Source: an uncultured Blautia sp.
GTDB lineage: Bacteria; Bacillota; Clostridia; Lachnospirales; Lachnospiraceae
DNA length: 64,000 bases
Reading direction: 5' to 3'
NCBI GenBank assembly: GCA_934373235.1
Contig: CAKROW010000003.1
Coordinates: 58,387 to 122,386 of the forward strand
Part shown: positions 1-9,047 of the stretch, piece after piece
Layout of the letters: each line of letters opens with the position of its first letter
Position numbering within the stretch: position 1 is the stretch's first letter
Notes under the pieces: model-generated
The model's database searches: none
Seen by the model: only the letters and a program-made list of their open reading frames with translations
What the model was told of the DNA's origin: nothing
Program-made: the position numbers and the translations under genes

Positions 1-890
1 ATCTCTGCTTCCATACGTTTTTTTCCTTCTAGCTGCACCTCGGTAAGCACAAGGCTGTCACTGGCACAGGCTACATGAATTCCCTTCTTATCAGTAAAAA
101 GTACGGTTCCCGGTGTGGCTTCTGTATCCTTCTTCTCTTCCACAAAGCTTTTCCACACTTTTAATGTCTTTCCGTTTATGAAGGTATAAGCACTTGGCCA
201 CGGATTCATTCCTCTTACCAGACGTTCAAGCTCAGCTGCACTTCTGGAAAAATCAAGAAGCCCCATCTGCTTTGTGATCATTGCCGCATAAGGTGTCGGG
301 CTTTCTTCCGGCTGCTTCTCCCTCTTTGCTGTTCCGTCAAAAATCGCAGGAAGTGTTTCTATAAGAAGCTTCGCTCCGGCTTCAGCCAGTTTGTCAAAAA
401 GACTTCCACCAGTCTCATCCTCAGCCAGCGGCACCACGATTTTTGAGATCATATCTCCGGTGTCAAGCCCGGTCCCCATCTGCATGATGGTAACTCCGGA
501 TTCTTTTTCACCATCAATCACAGCCTGCTGGATAGGTGCTGCTCCTCTGTATTTCGGAAGAAGAGATGCGTGGATATTAATGCAGCCAAATTTTGGCATA
601 TCCAGAACACTTTTGGGAATGATCTGTCCAAAAGCTGCTACTATGATAATATCCGGTGCCAGTGCCTCCAGCTCTTTTACAAATTCCGGATCTCTCACCT
701 TTACAGGCTGAAGTACCGGAATCCCATGCTTCAGTGCTTCCTCCTTTACAGGTGTCGGAAGCAGGGTCTTGCCCCTTCCCTTTGGCTTATCCGGCTGTGT
801 TACAACAGCCTCCACCTTATAGCCGGCCTCTGTCAGGGCAGCCAATGGTGCCACTGCAAAGTCCGGTGTTCCCATATAAACAATTTTCAT
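1..890 (-). CDS. fmt: Methionyl-tRNA formyltransferase (partial, C-terminus outside window)
   Basis: Formylates initiator Met-tRNA with 10-formyl-tetrahydrofolate in the cytosol, the step that opens bacterial translation. The reverse strand starts MKIVYMGTPDFAV, typical of the family. It continues with the formyl-transfer core SLLPKYRGAAPIQQA and a TGLDTGDM motif near residues 110-150, then enters the C-terminal OB-like domain, which the window edge cuts. The ATG at 888-890 follows an AGGCGGG ribosome site. It lies 13 bases after def. Def removes the formyl group that Fmt adds, so the pairing is functional. The gene is the last one visible of a murE-priA-def-fmt run. Confidence 0.95.
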   Translation of the reverse strand, partial: MKIVYMGTPDFAVAPLAALTEAGYKVEAVVTQPDKPKGRGKTLLPTPVKEEALKHGIPVLQPVKVRDPEFVKELEALAPDIIIVAAFGQIIPKSVLDMPKFGCINIHASLLPKYRGAAPIQQAVIDGEKESGVTIMQMGTGLDTGDMISKIVVPLAEDETGGSLFDKLAEAGAKLLIETLPAIFDGTAKREKQPEESPTPYAAMITKQMGLLDFSRSAAELERLVRGMNPWPSAYTFINGKTLKVWKSFVEEKKDTEATPGTVLFTDKKGIHVACASDSLVLTEVQLEGKKRMEAE

Positions 891-903
891 AAATATCCCG
901 CCT

Positions 904-1389
904 TTATTCTTCTGAATCGTCGTAATCTTCGTAGCTTACCTTGTGAAGTTCACCCTCCACAAGATCTGTATACATTTTCCCGTCAAGGTGGTCGATCTCA
1001 TGGCAGAAAGCTCTTGCAAGAAGTCCTTCTCCCTCATAGATCTGCTCCTCCATGCTTACATCAAGTGCCCTTACCTTTACGTAGTTTGGACGTGTCACCT
1101 GTCCGGCCATTCCCGGAACACTTAAACATCCCTCATCTCCTGTCTGCTCACCGTCTGTCTCAAGGATCTCAGGATTGATAAGCACTATAGGGCCATCCCC
1201 CACATCGATCACCACGATACGCTTCAGGATCCCGACCTGCGGTGCAGCAAGTCCCACACCCATTGCATCATACATGGTATCCAGCATATCTGTGATCAGT
1301 TCGCCGATCCTCGGTGTCATCTTATCCACGGGACGTGATTTCTTTGTCAGTACAGAATCTCCCTGTACTCTGATTGTTCTAAGTGCCAT
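904..1389 (-). CDS. def: Peptide deformylase
   Basis: Metal-dependent hydrolase that removes the N-formyl group from nascent proteins. All three family motifs are visible in order: GVGLAAPQVG (about residues 45-54), EGCLSVP (about 91-97, metal-binding Cys) and HEIDHLDG (about 130-137, two metal-binding His and the catalytic Glu). At 161 residues it has the usual length. The acidic C-terminus (DYDDSEE) is unremarkable. The ATG follows GGAGAAG. It is preceded by priA with a 12-base gap and followed by fmt, so co-transcription is likely. Confidence 0.97.
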   Translation of the reverse strand: MALRTIRVQGDSVLTKKSRPVDKMTPRIGELITDMLDTMYDAMGVGLAAPQVGILKRIVVIDVGDGPIVLINPEILETDGEQTGDEGCLSVPGMAGQVTRPNYVKVRALDVSMEEQIYEGEGLLARAFCHEIDHLDGKMYTDLVEGELHKVSYEDYDDSEE

Positions 1390-1401
1390 TTTTCTTCTCC
1401 T

Positions 1402-3621
1402 TTAATTAAAATCAAATTGTATGTATATTTTCCGGAATCCGGAATTTATCTCAATATATTTTTCCACTTTTTCTCTTATTGTTATCAAAGTCCCTGCATC
1501 CATATGCTTCAGATACAGTACTTCTCTGTATATATCCTTTACTTTGCCTACAGAAGCCGCTGCCGGCCCTATCACATGAAGTTCCTCTCCCGGGCTTACC
1601 CTGCGGATATATGCTTCTATATAATACATTCCCTTATGCAGAAGCTCCTGATCTTCACAGGCGCCAAGAACAGTCATCATATGGGACGCCGGCGGATAAT
1701 CCATCAGAAGCCTGTACCCCATCTCTTCTTTATAAAAGGCATCGTAATCCTGTCCGGCTGCTGCCTGGATGCTGTAATGCTCCGGCTGGTATGTCTGGAT
1801 CACCGCACAGCCTGTTTTTGTTCCTCTGCCTGAGCGTCCTACTGCCTGTGTCAGCAACTGAAAGGTCCGCTCTGCACACCGGTAATCATCCATATTCAGG
1901 GAGAGATCTGCTGCTATGACTCCAACAACAGTTACATCCGGAAAATCATGACCTTTTACGATCATCTGCGTTCCAACCAGAACATCCGCTTCATGAGCCG
2001 CAAAAGAAGCCAGGATCTTCTCATAGCTGTCCTTGGTCCGTGTGGTATCATAATCCATGCGAAGTACCCTTGCCCTGGGAAAAATCCTGCCCAGTGCTTT
2101 CTCTACCTGCTGGGTTCCGGCTTTAAATCCTCCTATGTGGGGTGAACCGCATACTGGACAGATTTCCGGCTTCCAGGTCTCATATCCACAGTAGTGGCAG
2201 ATCAGTTTTCCGCCATTATGTTCACTTAAGGAGACATCACAGTGAGGACATTTCAGCACCTGTCCACAGGATCTGCAGGACACAAAACCTGCATAGCCTC
2301 TTCTGTTAAGAAAAAGCATTACCTGGCTTCCCTGGTTAAACGCCTTCTCCATCTCCTCCTGGAGATGCCCGCTTAACACTGACCTGTTTCCTCTCTTTAA
2401 TTCTTCCCTTAAATCAACGATCGATACCTCCGGGAGAGGTCTTTCCCCATAACGTGCTTCCAGTCTTACAAGCTGATACTTACCGTCACATGCTCTGCTG
2501 TATGCCTCTATGGACGGGGTTGCAGAACCCATGACCACTCTGGCATTTTCCATGAGGGCACGCTGTATGGCTGTTTCTCTTGCATGGTACCTGGGACTGT
2601 TCTCACTTTTGTAGGTGGGCTCGTGCTCTTCATCTATAACAATAAGTCCCAGCTTGGGAAAGGGAGTAAAAAGTGCAGATCTCGGACCTACCATAACCTG
2701 GATCTCCCCACGCTTCGCCCTTCTGAACTGATCATAACGTTCTCCCTGGGAAAGCCTGGAGTTCAGCACAGATACCTTATCTCCAAAACATGCATAAAAC
2801 CGCCGCACAGTCTGATAAGTCAGGGCAATTTCCGGGATCAGGACAATGGCCTGCTTTTCCTCCCGGATCACCGTCTCAATAAGTTTCATATAAACCTGTG
2901 TCTTGCCGCTGCCTGTAACTCCAAACAGAAGTGCCGGTCTGGGATCCGGCTTTTTCCATTCCTCAACGATCTGCTGTACAGCCTCCTGCTGCTGACTGTT
3001 AAGGCTGATCTCTCTTTCATCCTGCATAAAGCCACTGGTTTTCGGAATACGAAAAACCTCCTGGTTTTCTGCTGTTATGATTCCTTTTTCCAGAAAAAAA
3101 TCCACCACGGAAGCAGAAGCTCCCAGTTCCCTGACAGCCTGAGTATAATCCAGGCTGCCTCTCTCAAGCAGTGCCCGCAGGAAACGTTCCCTTGCCTTAT
3201 ACCTGCTCCCGGCAAGCTCCTGAAGCAGTGCACCGGCAGTTTCCTCTGAGGCAGAGAGCCGAAGTATCCGCTTCTCTCTGGATCTTACCTTATCTTTTAC
3301 CGGAAGGACTGTTTTCAGTGCCTGTATCATGGTGGAACCATATTTGTCCCTCATCCATGCCGCAAGAGCAATAAGCCTGGATTCTGTAGTCTCTTCTCCT
3401 GTGGAAACTCCCCTGATCTCCTTGATCCTGTTTTTTTCAAAGGCAACTTCTCCGGACAGGCCGGTAACATAGCCCTTTCTTAGCTGGTTTCCCTTTCCAA
3501 AGGGTACATTCACCACAACTCCTGGCCTTATCTCACCTTCCAGCTCTTCCGGTACCCGGTACTGAAAGCTTCGGTCCAGCTTCTCATGTGAAATATCAAT
3601 GATCACATCTGCGTAAATCAT
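1402..3621 (-). CDS. priA: Primosomal protein N' (replication restart helicase PriA)
   Basis: Superfamily 2 helicase that recognises abandoned replication forks and reloads the replisome. The 739-residue protein has the N-terminal DNA-binding region, Walker A GVTGSGKT at about residue 235, the DEEH box (VIDEEHEPTYKSEN) and the eight-cysteine zinc region (CRSCGQVLKCPHCD, then CHYCG and CPVCG) that divides the helicase lobes. Late motifs such as TQAVGRSGRG are intact. Its ATG comes four bases after the murE stop, which suggests translational coupling. The length is normal and nothing looks broken. Confidence 0.97.
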   Translation of the reverse strand: MIYADVIIDISHEKLDRSFQYRVPEELEGEIRPGVVVNVPFGKGNQLRKGYVTGLSGEVAFEKNRIKEIRGVSTGEETTESRLIALAAWMRDKYGSTMIQALKTVLPVKDKVRSREKRILRLSASEETAGALLQELAGSRYKARERFLRALLERGSLDYTQAVRELGASASVVDFFLEKGIITAENQEVFRIPKTSGFMQDEREISLNSQQQEAVQQIVEEWKKPDPRPALLFGVTGSGKTQVYMKLIETVIREEKQAIVLIPEIALTYQTVRRFYACFGDKVSVLNSRLSQGERYDQFRRAKRGEIQVMVGPRSALFTPFPKLGLIVIDEEHEPTYKSENSPRYHARETAIQRALMENARVVMGSATPSIEAYSRACDGKYQLVRLEARYGERPLPEVSIVDLREELKRGNRSVLSGHLQEEMEKAFNQGSQVMLFLNRRGYAGFVSCRSCGQVLKCPHCDVSLSEHNGGKLICHYCGYETWKPEICPVCGSPHIGGFKAGTQQVEKALGRIFPRARVLRMDYDTTRTKDSYEKILASFAAHEADVLVGTQMIVKGHDFPDVTVVGVIAADLSLNMDDYRCAERTFQLLTQAVGRSGRGTKTGCAVIQTYQPEHYSIQAAAGQDYDAFYKEEMGYRLLMDYPPASHMMTVLGACEDQELLHKGMYYIEAYIRRVSPGEELHVIGPAAASVGKVKDIYREVLYLKHMDAGTLITIREKVEKYIEINSGFRKIYIQFDFN

Positions 3622-3625
3622 CCAG

Positions 3626-5095
3626 TTACTCTTTCTTCTTATCTTCTTCCAGGATCTCCGCGATCAGGACACGTTCATCCATGGGATATTTCTTTCCCCT
3701 GATCTCCTGGTAGTCTTCATGACCTTTTCCTGCAAGAACAATAATATCTCCCGGTTCTCCATGATGGATCGCATATGCAATGGCCTCTTTGCGATCCGGG
3801 ATCTCCACATATTTTCCGGATGTCTTCGCCATTCCCACCTTGATATCATCAATGATATCCTGCGGCTCCTCGTTTCTGGGATTATCAGAAGTAATAATAG
3901 TAAGGTCTGCCATATTTCCCGAAACTTCTCCCATCTCATAACGGCGAAGTCTGGAACGGTTTCCTCCGCATCCGAACAGACATACCAGTCTGTGAGGATG
4001 ATATTCTTTCAGCGTGCCAAGAAGGCTTTCCAGTGCCATTGCATTGTGTGCATAATCGATCATCAGCGTAAACTCATCAGACACTTTGACCATCTCTATA
4101 CGGCCCTTGACTCTGGCAACCTTAAGCGCTTTGATAATATTTTCCTCGGATACGTTGAAATGACGGCAGATAGCAATTGCTGTCAGTGAATTGTAGATAC
4201 TGAATTTACCCGGGATATCGATCTCTACCGGAAAGTCCATAAGTCCCTTCACATGATAGGAAATTCCGAGATAGCCTTTTCTTCCGATCAGCTGAGCATC
4301 CTCAGCACGAAGATCTGCCTCAGGGGAAAATCCATAAGTTTCAAGCTGACAGGTATGACCATCAACAATCTTCTCAAAATGTTCATCATCTCTGTTGACA
4401 ATTCCCACTTTACATTGTTTAAGGAGCATGGATTTGCAGTGAAGATAATCATCAAAATCCTTATGCTCATTAGGCCCGATGTGATCCGGTTCAATATTGG
4501 TAAAGATTCCAAAATCAAATACAAAGCCCTGGGTACGGTGAAGCATCAGCCCCTGTGAGGATACTTCCATCACAACACAGTCACAGCCTGCATCCACCAT
4601 CTCCTTAAAATACTCCTGTACCACATAGGATTCCGGTGTGGTGTTCGCAGCCGGGATCTTCTTAGCTCCGATGATCGCCTCAATAGTTCCGATCAGTCCA
4701 ACCTTGTAGCCTGCATTTTCCAGAATGGATTTCACCATGTAGGTTGTGGTCGTTTTCCCCTTGGTTCCGGTAATCCCGATGGTCTTAAGCTTATCTGCCG
4801 GATGTCCGAACCATGCCGCAGATATAAATGCCATCGCATAGCGGGAATCCTCCACCTGGATCACGGTTACACCGGAAGGTGCCTCAACAGGCTCCTCCAC
4901 AATAAGTGTTCCGGCTCCCCTGGCGATCACATCCGGAACAAATTTATGTCCGTCTGCCACCGCACCTCTGATACAGATAAAAAGACTTCCCTTCTCTACC
5001 TTCCTGGAGTCATATACAACAGATGTAACTTCCTGTTCCAGGCTGCCCTGAAGGCATTTGTATTCAAGATGTTCCAATAAGGATAAAAGCTTCAT
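3626..5095 (-). CDS. murE: UDP-N-acetylmuramoyl-tripeptide synthetase (meso-DAP adding type)
   Basis: Adds the third amino acid to UDP-MurNAc-L-Ala-D-Glu in peptidoglycan synthesis. Visible motifs are the ATP-binding GTKGKTTTTYM, the central-domain EVSSQGL, and the DNPRNEEP motif that in this family marks meso-diaminopimelate as substrate, which agrees with dapF in the same window. The open frame extends upstream to 5233. I place the start at 5095 because GGAGGA lies six bases before that ATG and because a promoter (5174-5202) falls inside the longer frame. That gives 489 residues, the normal MurE length. The downstream gene is priA. Confidence 0.95.
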   Translation of the reverse strand: MKLLSLLEHLEYKCLQGSLEQEVTSVVYDSRKVEKGSLFICIRGAVADGHKFVPDVIARGAGTLIVEEPVEAPSGVTVIQVEDSRYAMAFISAAWFGHPADKLKTIGITGTKGKTTTTYMVKSILENAGYKVGLIGTIEAIIGAKKIPAANTTPESYVVQEYFKEMVDAGCDCVVMEVSSQGLMLHRTQGFVFDFGIFTNIEPDHIGPNEHKDFDDYLHCKSMLLKQCKVGIVNRDDEHFEKIVDGHTCQLETYGFSPEADLRAEDAQLIGRKGYLGISYHVKGLMDFPVEIDIPGKFSIYNSLTAIAICRHFNVSEENIIKALKVARVKGRIEMVKVSDEFTLMIDYAHNAMALESLLGTLKEYHPHRLVCLFGCGGNRSRLRRYEMGEVSGNMADLTIITSDNPRNEEPQDIIDDIKVGMAKTSGKYVEIPDRKEAIAYAIHHGEPGDIIVLAGKGHEDYQEIRGKKYPMDERVLIAEILEEDKKKE

Positions 5096-5173
5096 TTTTT
5101 CCTCCATTTCCCCCGGCCGGGCTGTCCGGCTGCGAGAAGACATACTGCCCTTGATTTTATCGATATACACTAT

Positions 5174-5202
5174 AGAATAGCACACCTCCCCCCTGTTTTC
5201 AA
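5174..5202 (-). promoter_or_regulatory. Sigma-A type promoter for murE-priA-def-fmt
   Basis: On the minus strand TTGAAA (5197-5202) and TATTCT (5174-5179) are separated by 17 bases and lie 79 bases upstream of the chosen murE ATG. The site makes murE independent of the surface-protein gene before it, and it argues against the longer murE frame. Confidence 0.6.
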
Positions 5203-5229
5203 TGAGTAAACCCACAGTAACGCGTACAT

Positions 5230-7341
5230 TCACATTCCTCCCTGCTCTGTGTTCCGCCCACCTGGGACAGCAGCCTGCTTATCTGCTTTCATTCTCCTGT
5301 AATGTACCATAAACCATGCCGCTCCCATTCCTGCCACACATGCCACCACAAGCAGAAGGATATATCCGTCTTTGCCGGAAGCATCTCCTGTTTTTGGATG
5401 TGTGGATGCCGGCACTGCCCGGATATCCTTTTCTCCGTACATATCATAGTTTTCCCCTTCTGTTTCCCTGGAAGATACCGGAACCGGCGTTTCTGTAAAA
5501 TCTGCCTGCTGCACAGAAGATATTCCTGCTCTCTTCCTCACAGATATCTCCGAGGAAGCTGACACCTCCCTGCTTCCTGTTTCCAGCGTAGTTACAGCTA
5601 CCCTGTTCAAAAGTCTGCTGCTTACTGTCTTTTCCGGAATAGTGACAGAAGCCCTCAGAGATATGGCTTCACCTGGTGCGATCTTTTCTATATAGGCCTT
5701 TGTTTTGTCATGGCTCAGCCTAATACCCTTATCCTCCATAAAATATGCAAAAATACCCTCCTGCCTGAACTGCTCCGTTCCCACAACAGAATGTAATGTC
5801 TTTTCCCCGGTATTGATAATGCAGATCTGGTAAGTCACTTTATCGCCCGGCTCTGCTGTATCTCTGTCTGCTGTCTTTTTTACAGTAAAATCTGCTTTTA
5901 ACGGAACCAGGCTGCTGGTAAGGGAGACTTCTCTTTTTAAAGTTTCATCTCTGCCTGAGACCTTTCCGGTCACTTCCACCCTGTGCGTCAGATCTCTTTC
6001 CTGTTCATTTTCCAGAGGTGCCAGTATATGAAAACTTCTTTTTTCCCCTTCCTGAAGCTGTGTAAGAAGAGCTTCACCTCCCTTTGAGGTAAGGCCCTCT
6101 GCCTCCTTCCATTTCTGCCGGATCTTCGGGCAGGAAAAAATGCTGCTTAGCTTTATCTGATCCAGTTTCAGGTGTCCTGTATTTTGCACCTCCACTTTGT
6201 AGCGCAGAGTCTCACCTGCTTTCATAAGGCTGCTCTCTGCACGGATCGTAACTGTCAGGCCCGCCTCTGCAGCCTCCACTTCCAGCGCAGGAACATCCGC
6301 AGAACGCAGAATAAACGTTCCATCCAGCTCCTCCATACACAGATATGTTCCATAAGTTCCGTCATCTCCTGAAATATCCTCCGTTTCTGTAAGAGAATAT
6401 TCCTGTGGAAGTGCCGGATAGCGAAATTCCTCTTTTACAGTTACCGGAACCATGATATGCTCTTCCCCGGAAAGCCCGGCTGTATCCAGGGTAAAGATCA
6501 GCTTTGTGGTGCTTTGGGGTTCACCCTCTTTATCTTCCCAGGATATTTCTTCTGCCTGGCAGTTATCCGGAAGTTTCTCTGTATCTGCCTGAAAATATCG
6601 CGAGAGCACAGTGGTCACCTTAAGCTGCTCCGGGCATCTGAGCCGTCGGCCTGTCTCTTCCTCTTCCATATATGCAGGATCCGCACGGTCTGTCCCGTCT
6701 GTCAATTCCCGGAGCTCTTCCGGACCTTCCAGTGTCTCCGGTTCCTCCACTTCCGTCACCGATTCCGTTTCCTGCACAATTCCCTCTTTATTATCCTCAG
6801 TCACAGTTTCTCTTTCCTGTAGGGTTTCCGGTTCAGGATTCCTGAGCATATCTTCTGATTCTGCCTCATTCTCAGCTTCCCCTGTCAGCTCTTCTTCTGT
6901 TTCCTTCCCGGCATGTTCATCCCCCTGTGCTGCCTCTGCATTTTCTGTGGATTCTGTCTTCTCCATATCTTCTCCTTCTGTATTCACATCCTCCACTATT
7001 GCACCAACAATATCCATACCGGTTATCCCGAAATCGCCTCCCTCTTTATCCCTGTCACCAGTCACATCTTTACCCGTATTTTCTTCTGTATTTTCCTCTG
7101 TGTCTTCCTCCGGATACTTCTCATCCAGCCATTCCTTAAGTCCCTGAATCCCAATATCCAGCCGGGCTTTCCCCTGCTCTTTATCTGTCCAGGCTGCGGT
7201 CTGGGTGATACAGGGTATTTCCGGCTCCGTATCAGAACCCCAGACCTTTTCACTTCTGTTCATACCCCCTGTAAATGCCGTGGTCAAGATCAGGACTGTC
7301 ATCCCAAGCCCTCTGATCTGATTCTTTATTCTTTTATCCAT
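5230..7341 (-). CDS. Secreted, membrane- or wall-anchored surface protein with DUF11-like repeats
   Basis: 703 residues. An N-terminal hydrophobic stretch with a preceding KR-rich end forms a signal peptide (residues 1-28, cleavage unclear). It is followed by a long Glu/Thr-rich acidic linker (about 75-230) with no recognisable fold. Two or more DUF11/conserved-repeat modules follow, the clearest being DFTVKKTADRDTAEPGDKVTY near residue 490. The C-terminus has the order of a sortase substrate: HPKTGD, a hydrophobic segment, then HYRRMKADK. The first position of the motif is His where LPxTG has Leu, so attachment by a sortase is uncertain. The role is unknown; a surface adhesin or stalk is an inference. 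Confidence 0.7.
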   Translation of the reverse strand: MDKRIKNQIRGLGMTVLILTTAFTGGMNRSEKVWGSDTEPEIPCITQTAAWTDKEQGKARLDIGIQGLKEWLDEKYPEEDTEENTEENTGKDVTGDRDKEGGDFGITGMDIVGAIVEDVNTEGEDMEKTESTENAEAAQGDEHAGKETEEELTGEAENEAESEDMLRNPEPETLQERETVTEDNKEGIVQETESVTEVEEPETLEGPEELRELTDGTDRADPAYMEEEETGRRLRCPEQLKVTTVLSRYFQADTEKLPDNCQAEEISWEDKEGEPQSTTKLIFTLDTAGLSGEEHIMVPVTVKEEFRYPALPQEYSLTETEDISGDDGTYGTYLCMEELDGTFILRSADVPALEVEAAEAGLTVTIRAESSLMKAGETLRYKVEVQNTGHLKLDQIKLSSIFSCPKIRQKWKEAEGLTSKGGEALLTQLQEGEKRSFHILAPLENEQERDLTHRVEVTGKVSGRDETLKREVSLTSSLVPLKADFTVKKTADRDTAEPGDKVTYQICIINTGEKTLHSVVGTEQFRQEGIFAYFMEDKGIRLSHDKTKAYIEKIAPGEAISLRASVTIPEKTVSSRLLNRVAVTTLETGSREVSASSEISVRKRAGISSVQQADFTETPVPVSSRETEGENYDMYGEKDIRAVPASTHPKTGDASGKDGYILLLVVACVAGMGAAWFMVHYRRMKADKQAAVPGGRNTEQGGM

Positions 7342-7716
7342 GTTCCGCCCTCTTACTATGATAGTCTGTGTCTGCCTGCTCCTTCTTCTATATTTTCACA
7401 ATCAAACGCAGCCCTCCTTTGCCCTGCGACAGATACAGAATTCCCCGGTAAAAGCTACTCTGTCAGCATACTGAAAAATAAATAAAAACTGAGATCATGC
7501 GTCGAACTGACGCCGGAAGTATCCCTGCCCCGATCATCCGGCAGCGATATATGAACGCTTCTGTTTCCGCAGAATACGGAAATAAGATATTCTCACTGTA
7601 ACATGTTTTTCCCTCTGGCGCAACTATTAAAGCGGCCCAAAAAGTTTGTTTAAACTTTCTTTATAAATTTCCCATTTCTTTTAGAATCCTGACATATTTT
7701 GAACACATTTCATGTC
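7342..7716. other. Intergenic region without a recognised gene
   Basis: Upstream of the surface-protein gene. It holds a short perfect hairpin TTTCCG/CGGAAA at 7566-7584 and AT-rich sequence after 7630. I see no open frame with a ribosome site. Confidence 0.5.
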
Positions 7717-7811
7717 TATAATAAATTTTGGATAGATGAAAACCACTCTCTATCTCCCCCCTCAAAATAGTAGGATCTGCCACCTGTTCCATCAGGTGGC
7801 TTTTCCTTTTT
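7717..7811 (+). ncRNA. Candidate short structured transcript ending in a terminator
   Basis: A TATAAT at 7717-7722 is followed by about 80 bases with a GATAGA/TCTATC stem (7731-7755 region). The stretch ends in a GC-rich hairpin with a T-run. The next gene, arcC, has its own promoter beyond the terminator, so this unit would be a separate small RNA and not a leader. No convincing -35 box was found, which is the weak point. Confidence 0.3.
7779..7811 (+). terminator. Rho-independent terminator
   Basis: Perfect 8-bp stem GCCACCTG / CAGGTGGC with a six-base loop, followed by TTTTCCTTTTT. It faces the plus strand, although no plus-strand protein gene precedes it. Confidence 0.8.
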
Positions 7812-7828
7812 CAGAACAGAAAATTCTA

Positions 7829-7857
7829 TTGCATTTCTTTCTCTACTCTTTTATAAT
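7829..7857 (+). promoter_or_regulatory. Promoter of arcC
   Basis: TTGCAT (7829-7834), a 17-base spacer and TATAAT (7852-7857), 50 bases before the arcC ATG. Confidence 0.7.
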
Positions 7858-7906
7858 AAATATATTCATTTTTTGAGAAAATTTTTATAGAAACGAGGTA
7901 TCTCCT

Positions 7907-8839
7907 ATGAGCGAAAAAACTGTAGTAGTTGCACTGGGCCACAGAGCGCTGGGTACCACCCTGCCAGAGCAGAAAGATGCTACCAGAGCCGCAGCCAAAG
8001 CCATCGCAGATCTGGTTGAGGAAGGCACCCGTGTGGTGATCTCTCACAGCAACGGCCCTCAGGTAGGTATGATCCACACCGCAATGAACGAATTCGGCAA
8101 GGCACATCCTGATTATACATTCGCACCAATGTCTGTATGCTCTGCCATGAGCCAGGGATATATTGGATACGATCTGCAGAACTCTATCCGTGCGGAGCTT
8201 CTTTCCCGCGGTATTTACAAACCTGTAAGTACAGTTCTTACACAGGTAGTTATCGATCCTTATGATGAGGCTTTTTCAGAGCCTGAGAAGATCATCGGAC
8301 GAGTACTCAATGCAGAGGAAGCTGAGGCAGAAGAACAGAAGGGTAACTTTGTAACTGAGATTGCACCTGGACAATTCAGAAGGATCCTGGCAGCACCCAA
8401 ACCTCACAAGATCGTTGAGCTTGAGGCAGTCCGTGCACTTGCAGACGCTGAACAGATCGTCATCGCAGCAGGCGGCGGCGGTATTCCGGTTATGGAGCAG
8501 GGCGTAGAGCTTAACGGAGCCAGCGCCATTATCGAGAAGGACCTTGCATGTGGACTTCTTGCCGAGGAACTGAATGCAGACACTCTTCTTATCCTTACAA
8601 GCGTTGAGAAGGTCAGCCTGAATCACGGAACTGATAAGGAGATACCTCTTGATTCCATTACCGTAGAAGAAGCCAGGACTCACATGGCTGAGAACCAATT
8701 TGCACCGGGTTCCATGCTTCCCAAGTTTGAGGCCGGTGTTTCCTTTATTGAGAAAGGTGAGGGACGCCGTACTGTTATTACAGATATTGCTCATGCCAGA
8801 GACGGATATCGTGAGAAGACCGGAACCATTATCAAATAA
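7907..8839 (+). CDS. arcC: Carbamate kinase
   Basis: Makes ATP and carbamate from carbamoyl phosphate and ADP, the energy-yielding last step of the arginine deiminase or related (agmatine, ureide) fermentations; the reaction is reversible. The 310-residue protein belongs to the amino acid kinase fold, with N-terminal VVVALGHRAL, a HSNGPQVG substrate loop and the AAGGGGIPV nucleotide loop at about residue 190. GAGG lies about 12 bases before the ATG. No arcA, argF or arcD homologue is next to it, so the source of carbamoyl phosphate cannot be read from context. It has its own promoter and terminator. Confidence 0.95.
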   Translation: MSEKTVVVALGHRALGTTLPEQKDATRAAAKAIADLVEEGTRVVISHSNGPQVGMIHTAMNEFGKAHPDYTFAPMSVCSAMSQGYIGYDLQNSIRAELLSRGIYKPVSTVLTQVVIDPYDEAFSEPEKIIGRVLNAEEAEAEEQKGNFVTEIAPGQFRRILAAPKPHKIVELEAVRALADAEQIVIAAGGGGIPVMEQGVELNGASAIIEKDLACGLLAEELNADTLLILTSVEKVSLNHGTDKEIPLDSITVEEARTHMAENQFAPGSMLPKFEAGVSFIEKGEGRRTVITDIAHARDGYREKTGTIIK

Positions 8840-8881
8840 GATCCATACCAGAGCCTTTTTGAAAAGACTCCCGGATTTCAA

Positions 8882-8913
8882 CCCTGCCGCAGACAAACGG
8901 CAGGGATTTTTTT
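8882..8913 (+). terminator. Terminator of arcC
   Basis: CCCTGCCG / CGGCAGGG, a perfect 8-bp stem with an eight-base loop, followed by ATTTTTTT. Confidence 0.9.
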
Positions 8914-8948
8914 ATGCTATCGGAAATCCCAATATTTCAATGACATCA
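8912..8948. repeat. Degenerate copy of a dispersed palindromic repeat
   Basis: On the minus strand this reads ATGTCATTG, then a variable centre, then TTTCC and CATAA. It partly matches the better copies at 25331-25375 and 47892-47933. Like them it directly abuts a terminator. Confidence 0.4.
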
Positions 8949-8962
8949 AAATCCCTGCAGAC

Positions 8963-9030
8963 AAAAAAAGATCAGGTTCAGTTTACAGCTCTCTTCCCCG
9001 GATACTGTAAATGTCAAACCTGATCTTTTT
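8963..9030 (-). terminator. Terminator of nrdD (first copy), possibly bidirectional
   Basis: AGATCAGGTT (8969-8978) pairs with AACCTGATCT (9017-9026). Each side is flanked by an A-run or T-run, so the hairpin can end transcription from either strand. Confidence 0.8.
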
Positions 9031-9047
9031 GTATTGTCGTAATATAT

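Noticed and set aside
5096..5233. 46-residue N-terminal extension of MurE
   Set aside because: Contains the murE promoter and lacks a ribosome site; the shorter form has normal family length.
6611..7147. Ser-rich plus-strand frame of 178 residues
   Set aside because: Antisense of the Glu/Thr-rich linker of the surface protein; low complexity and no ribosome site.
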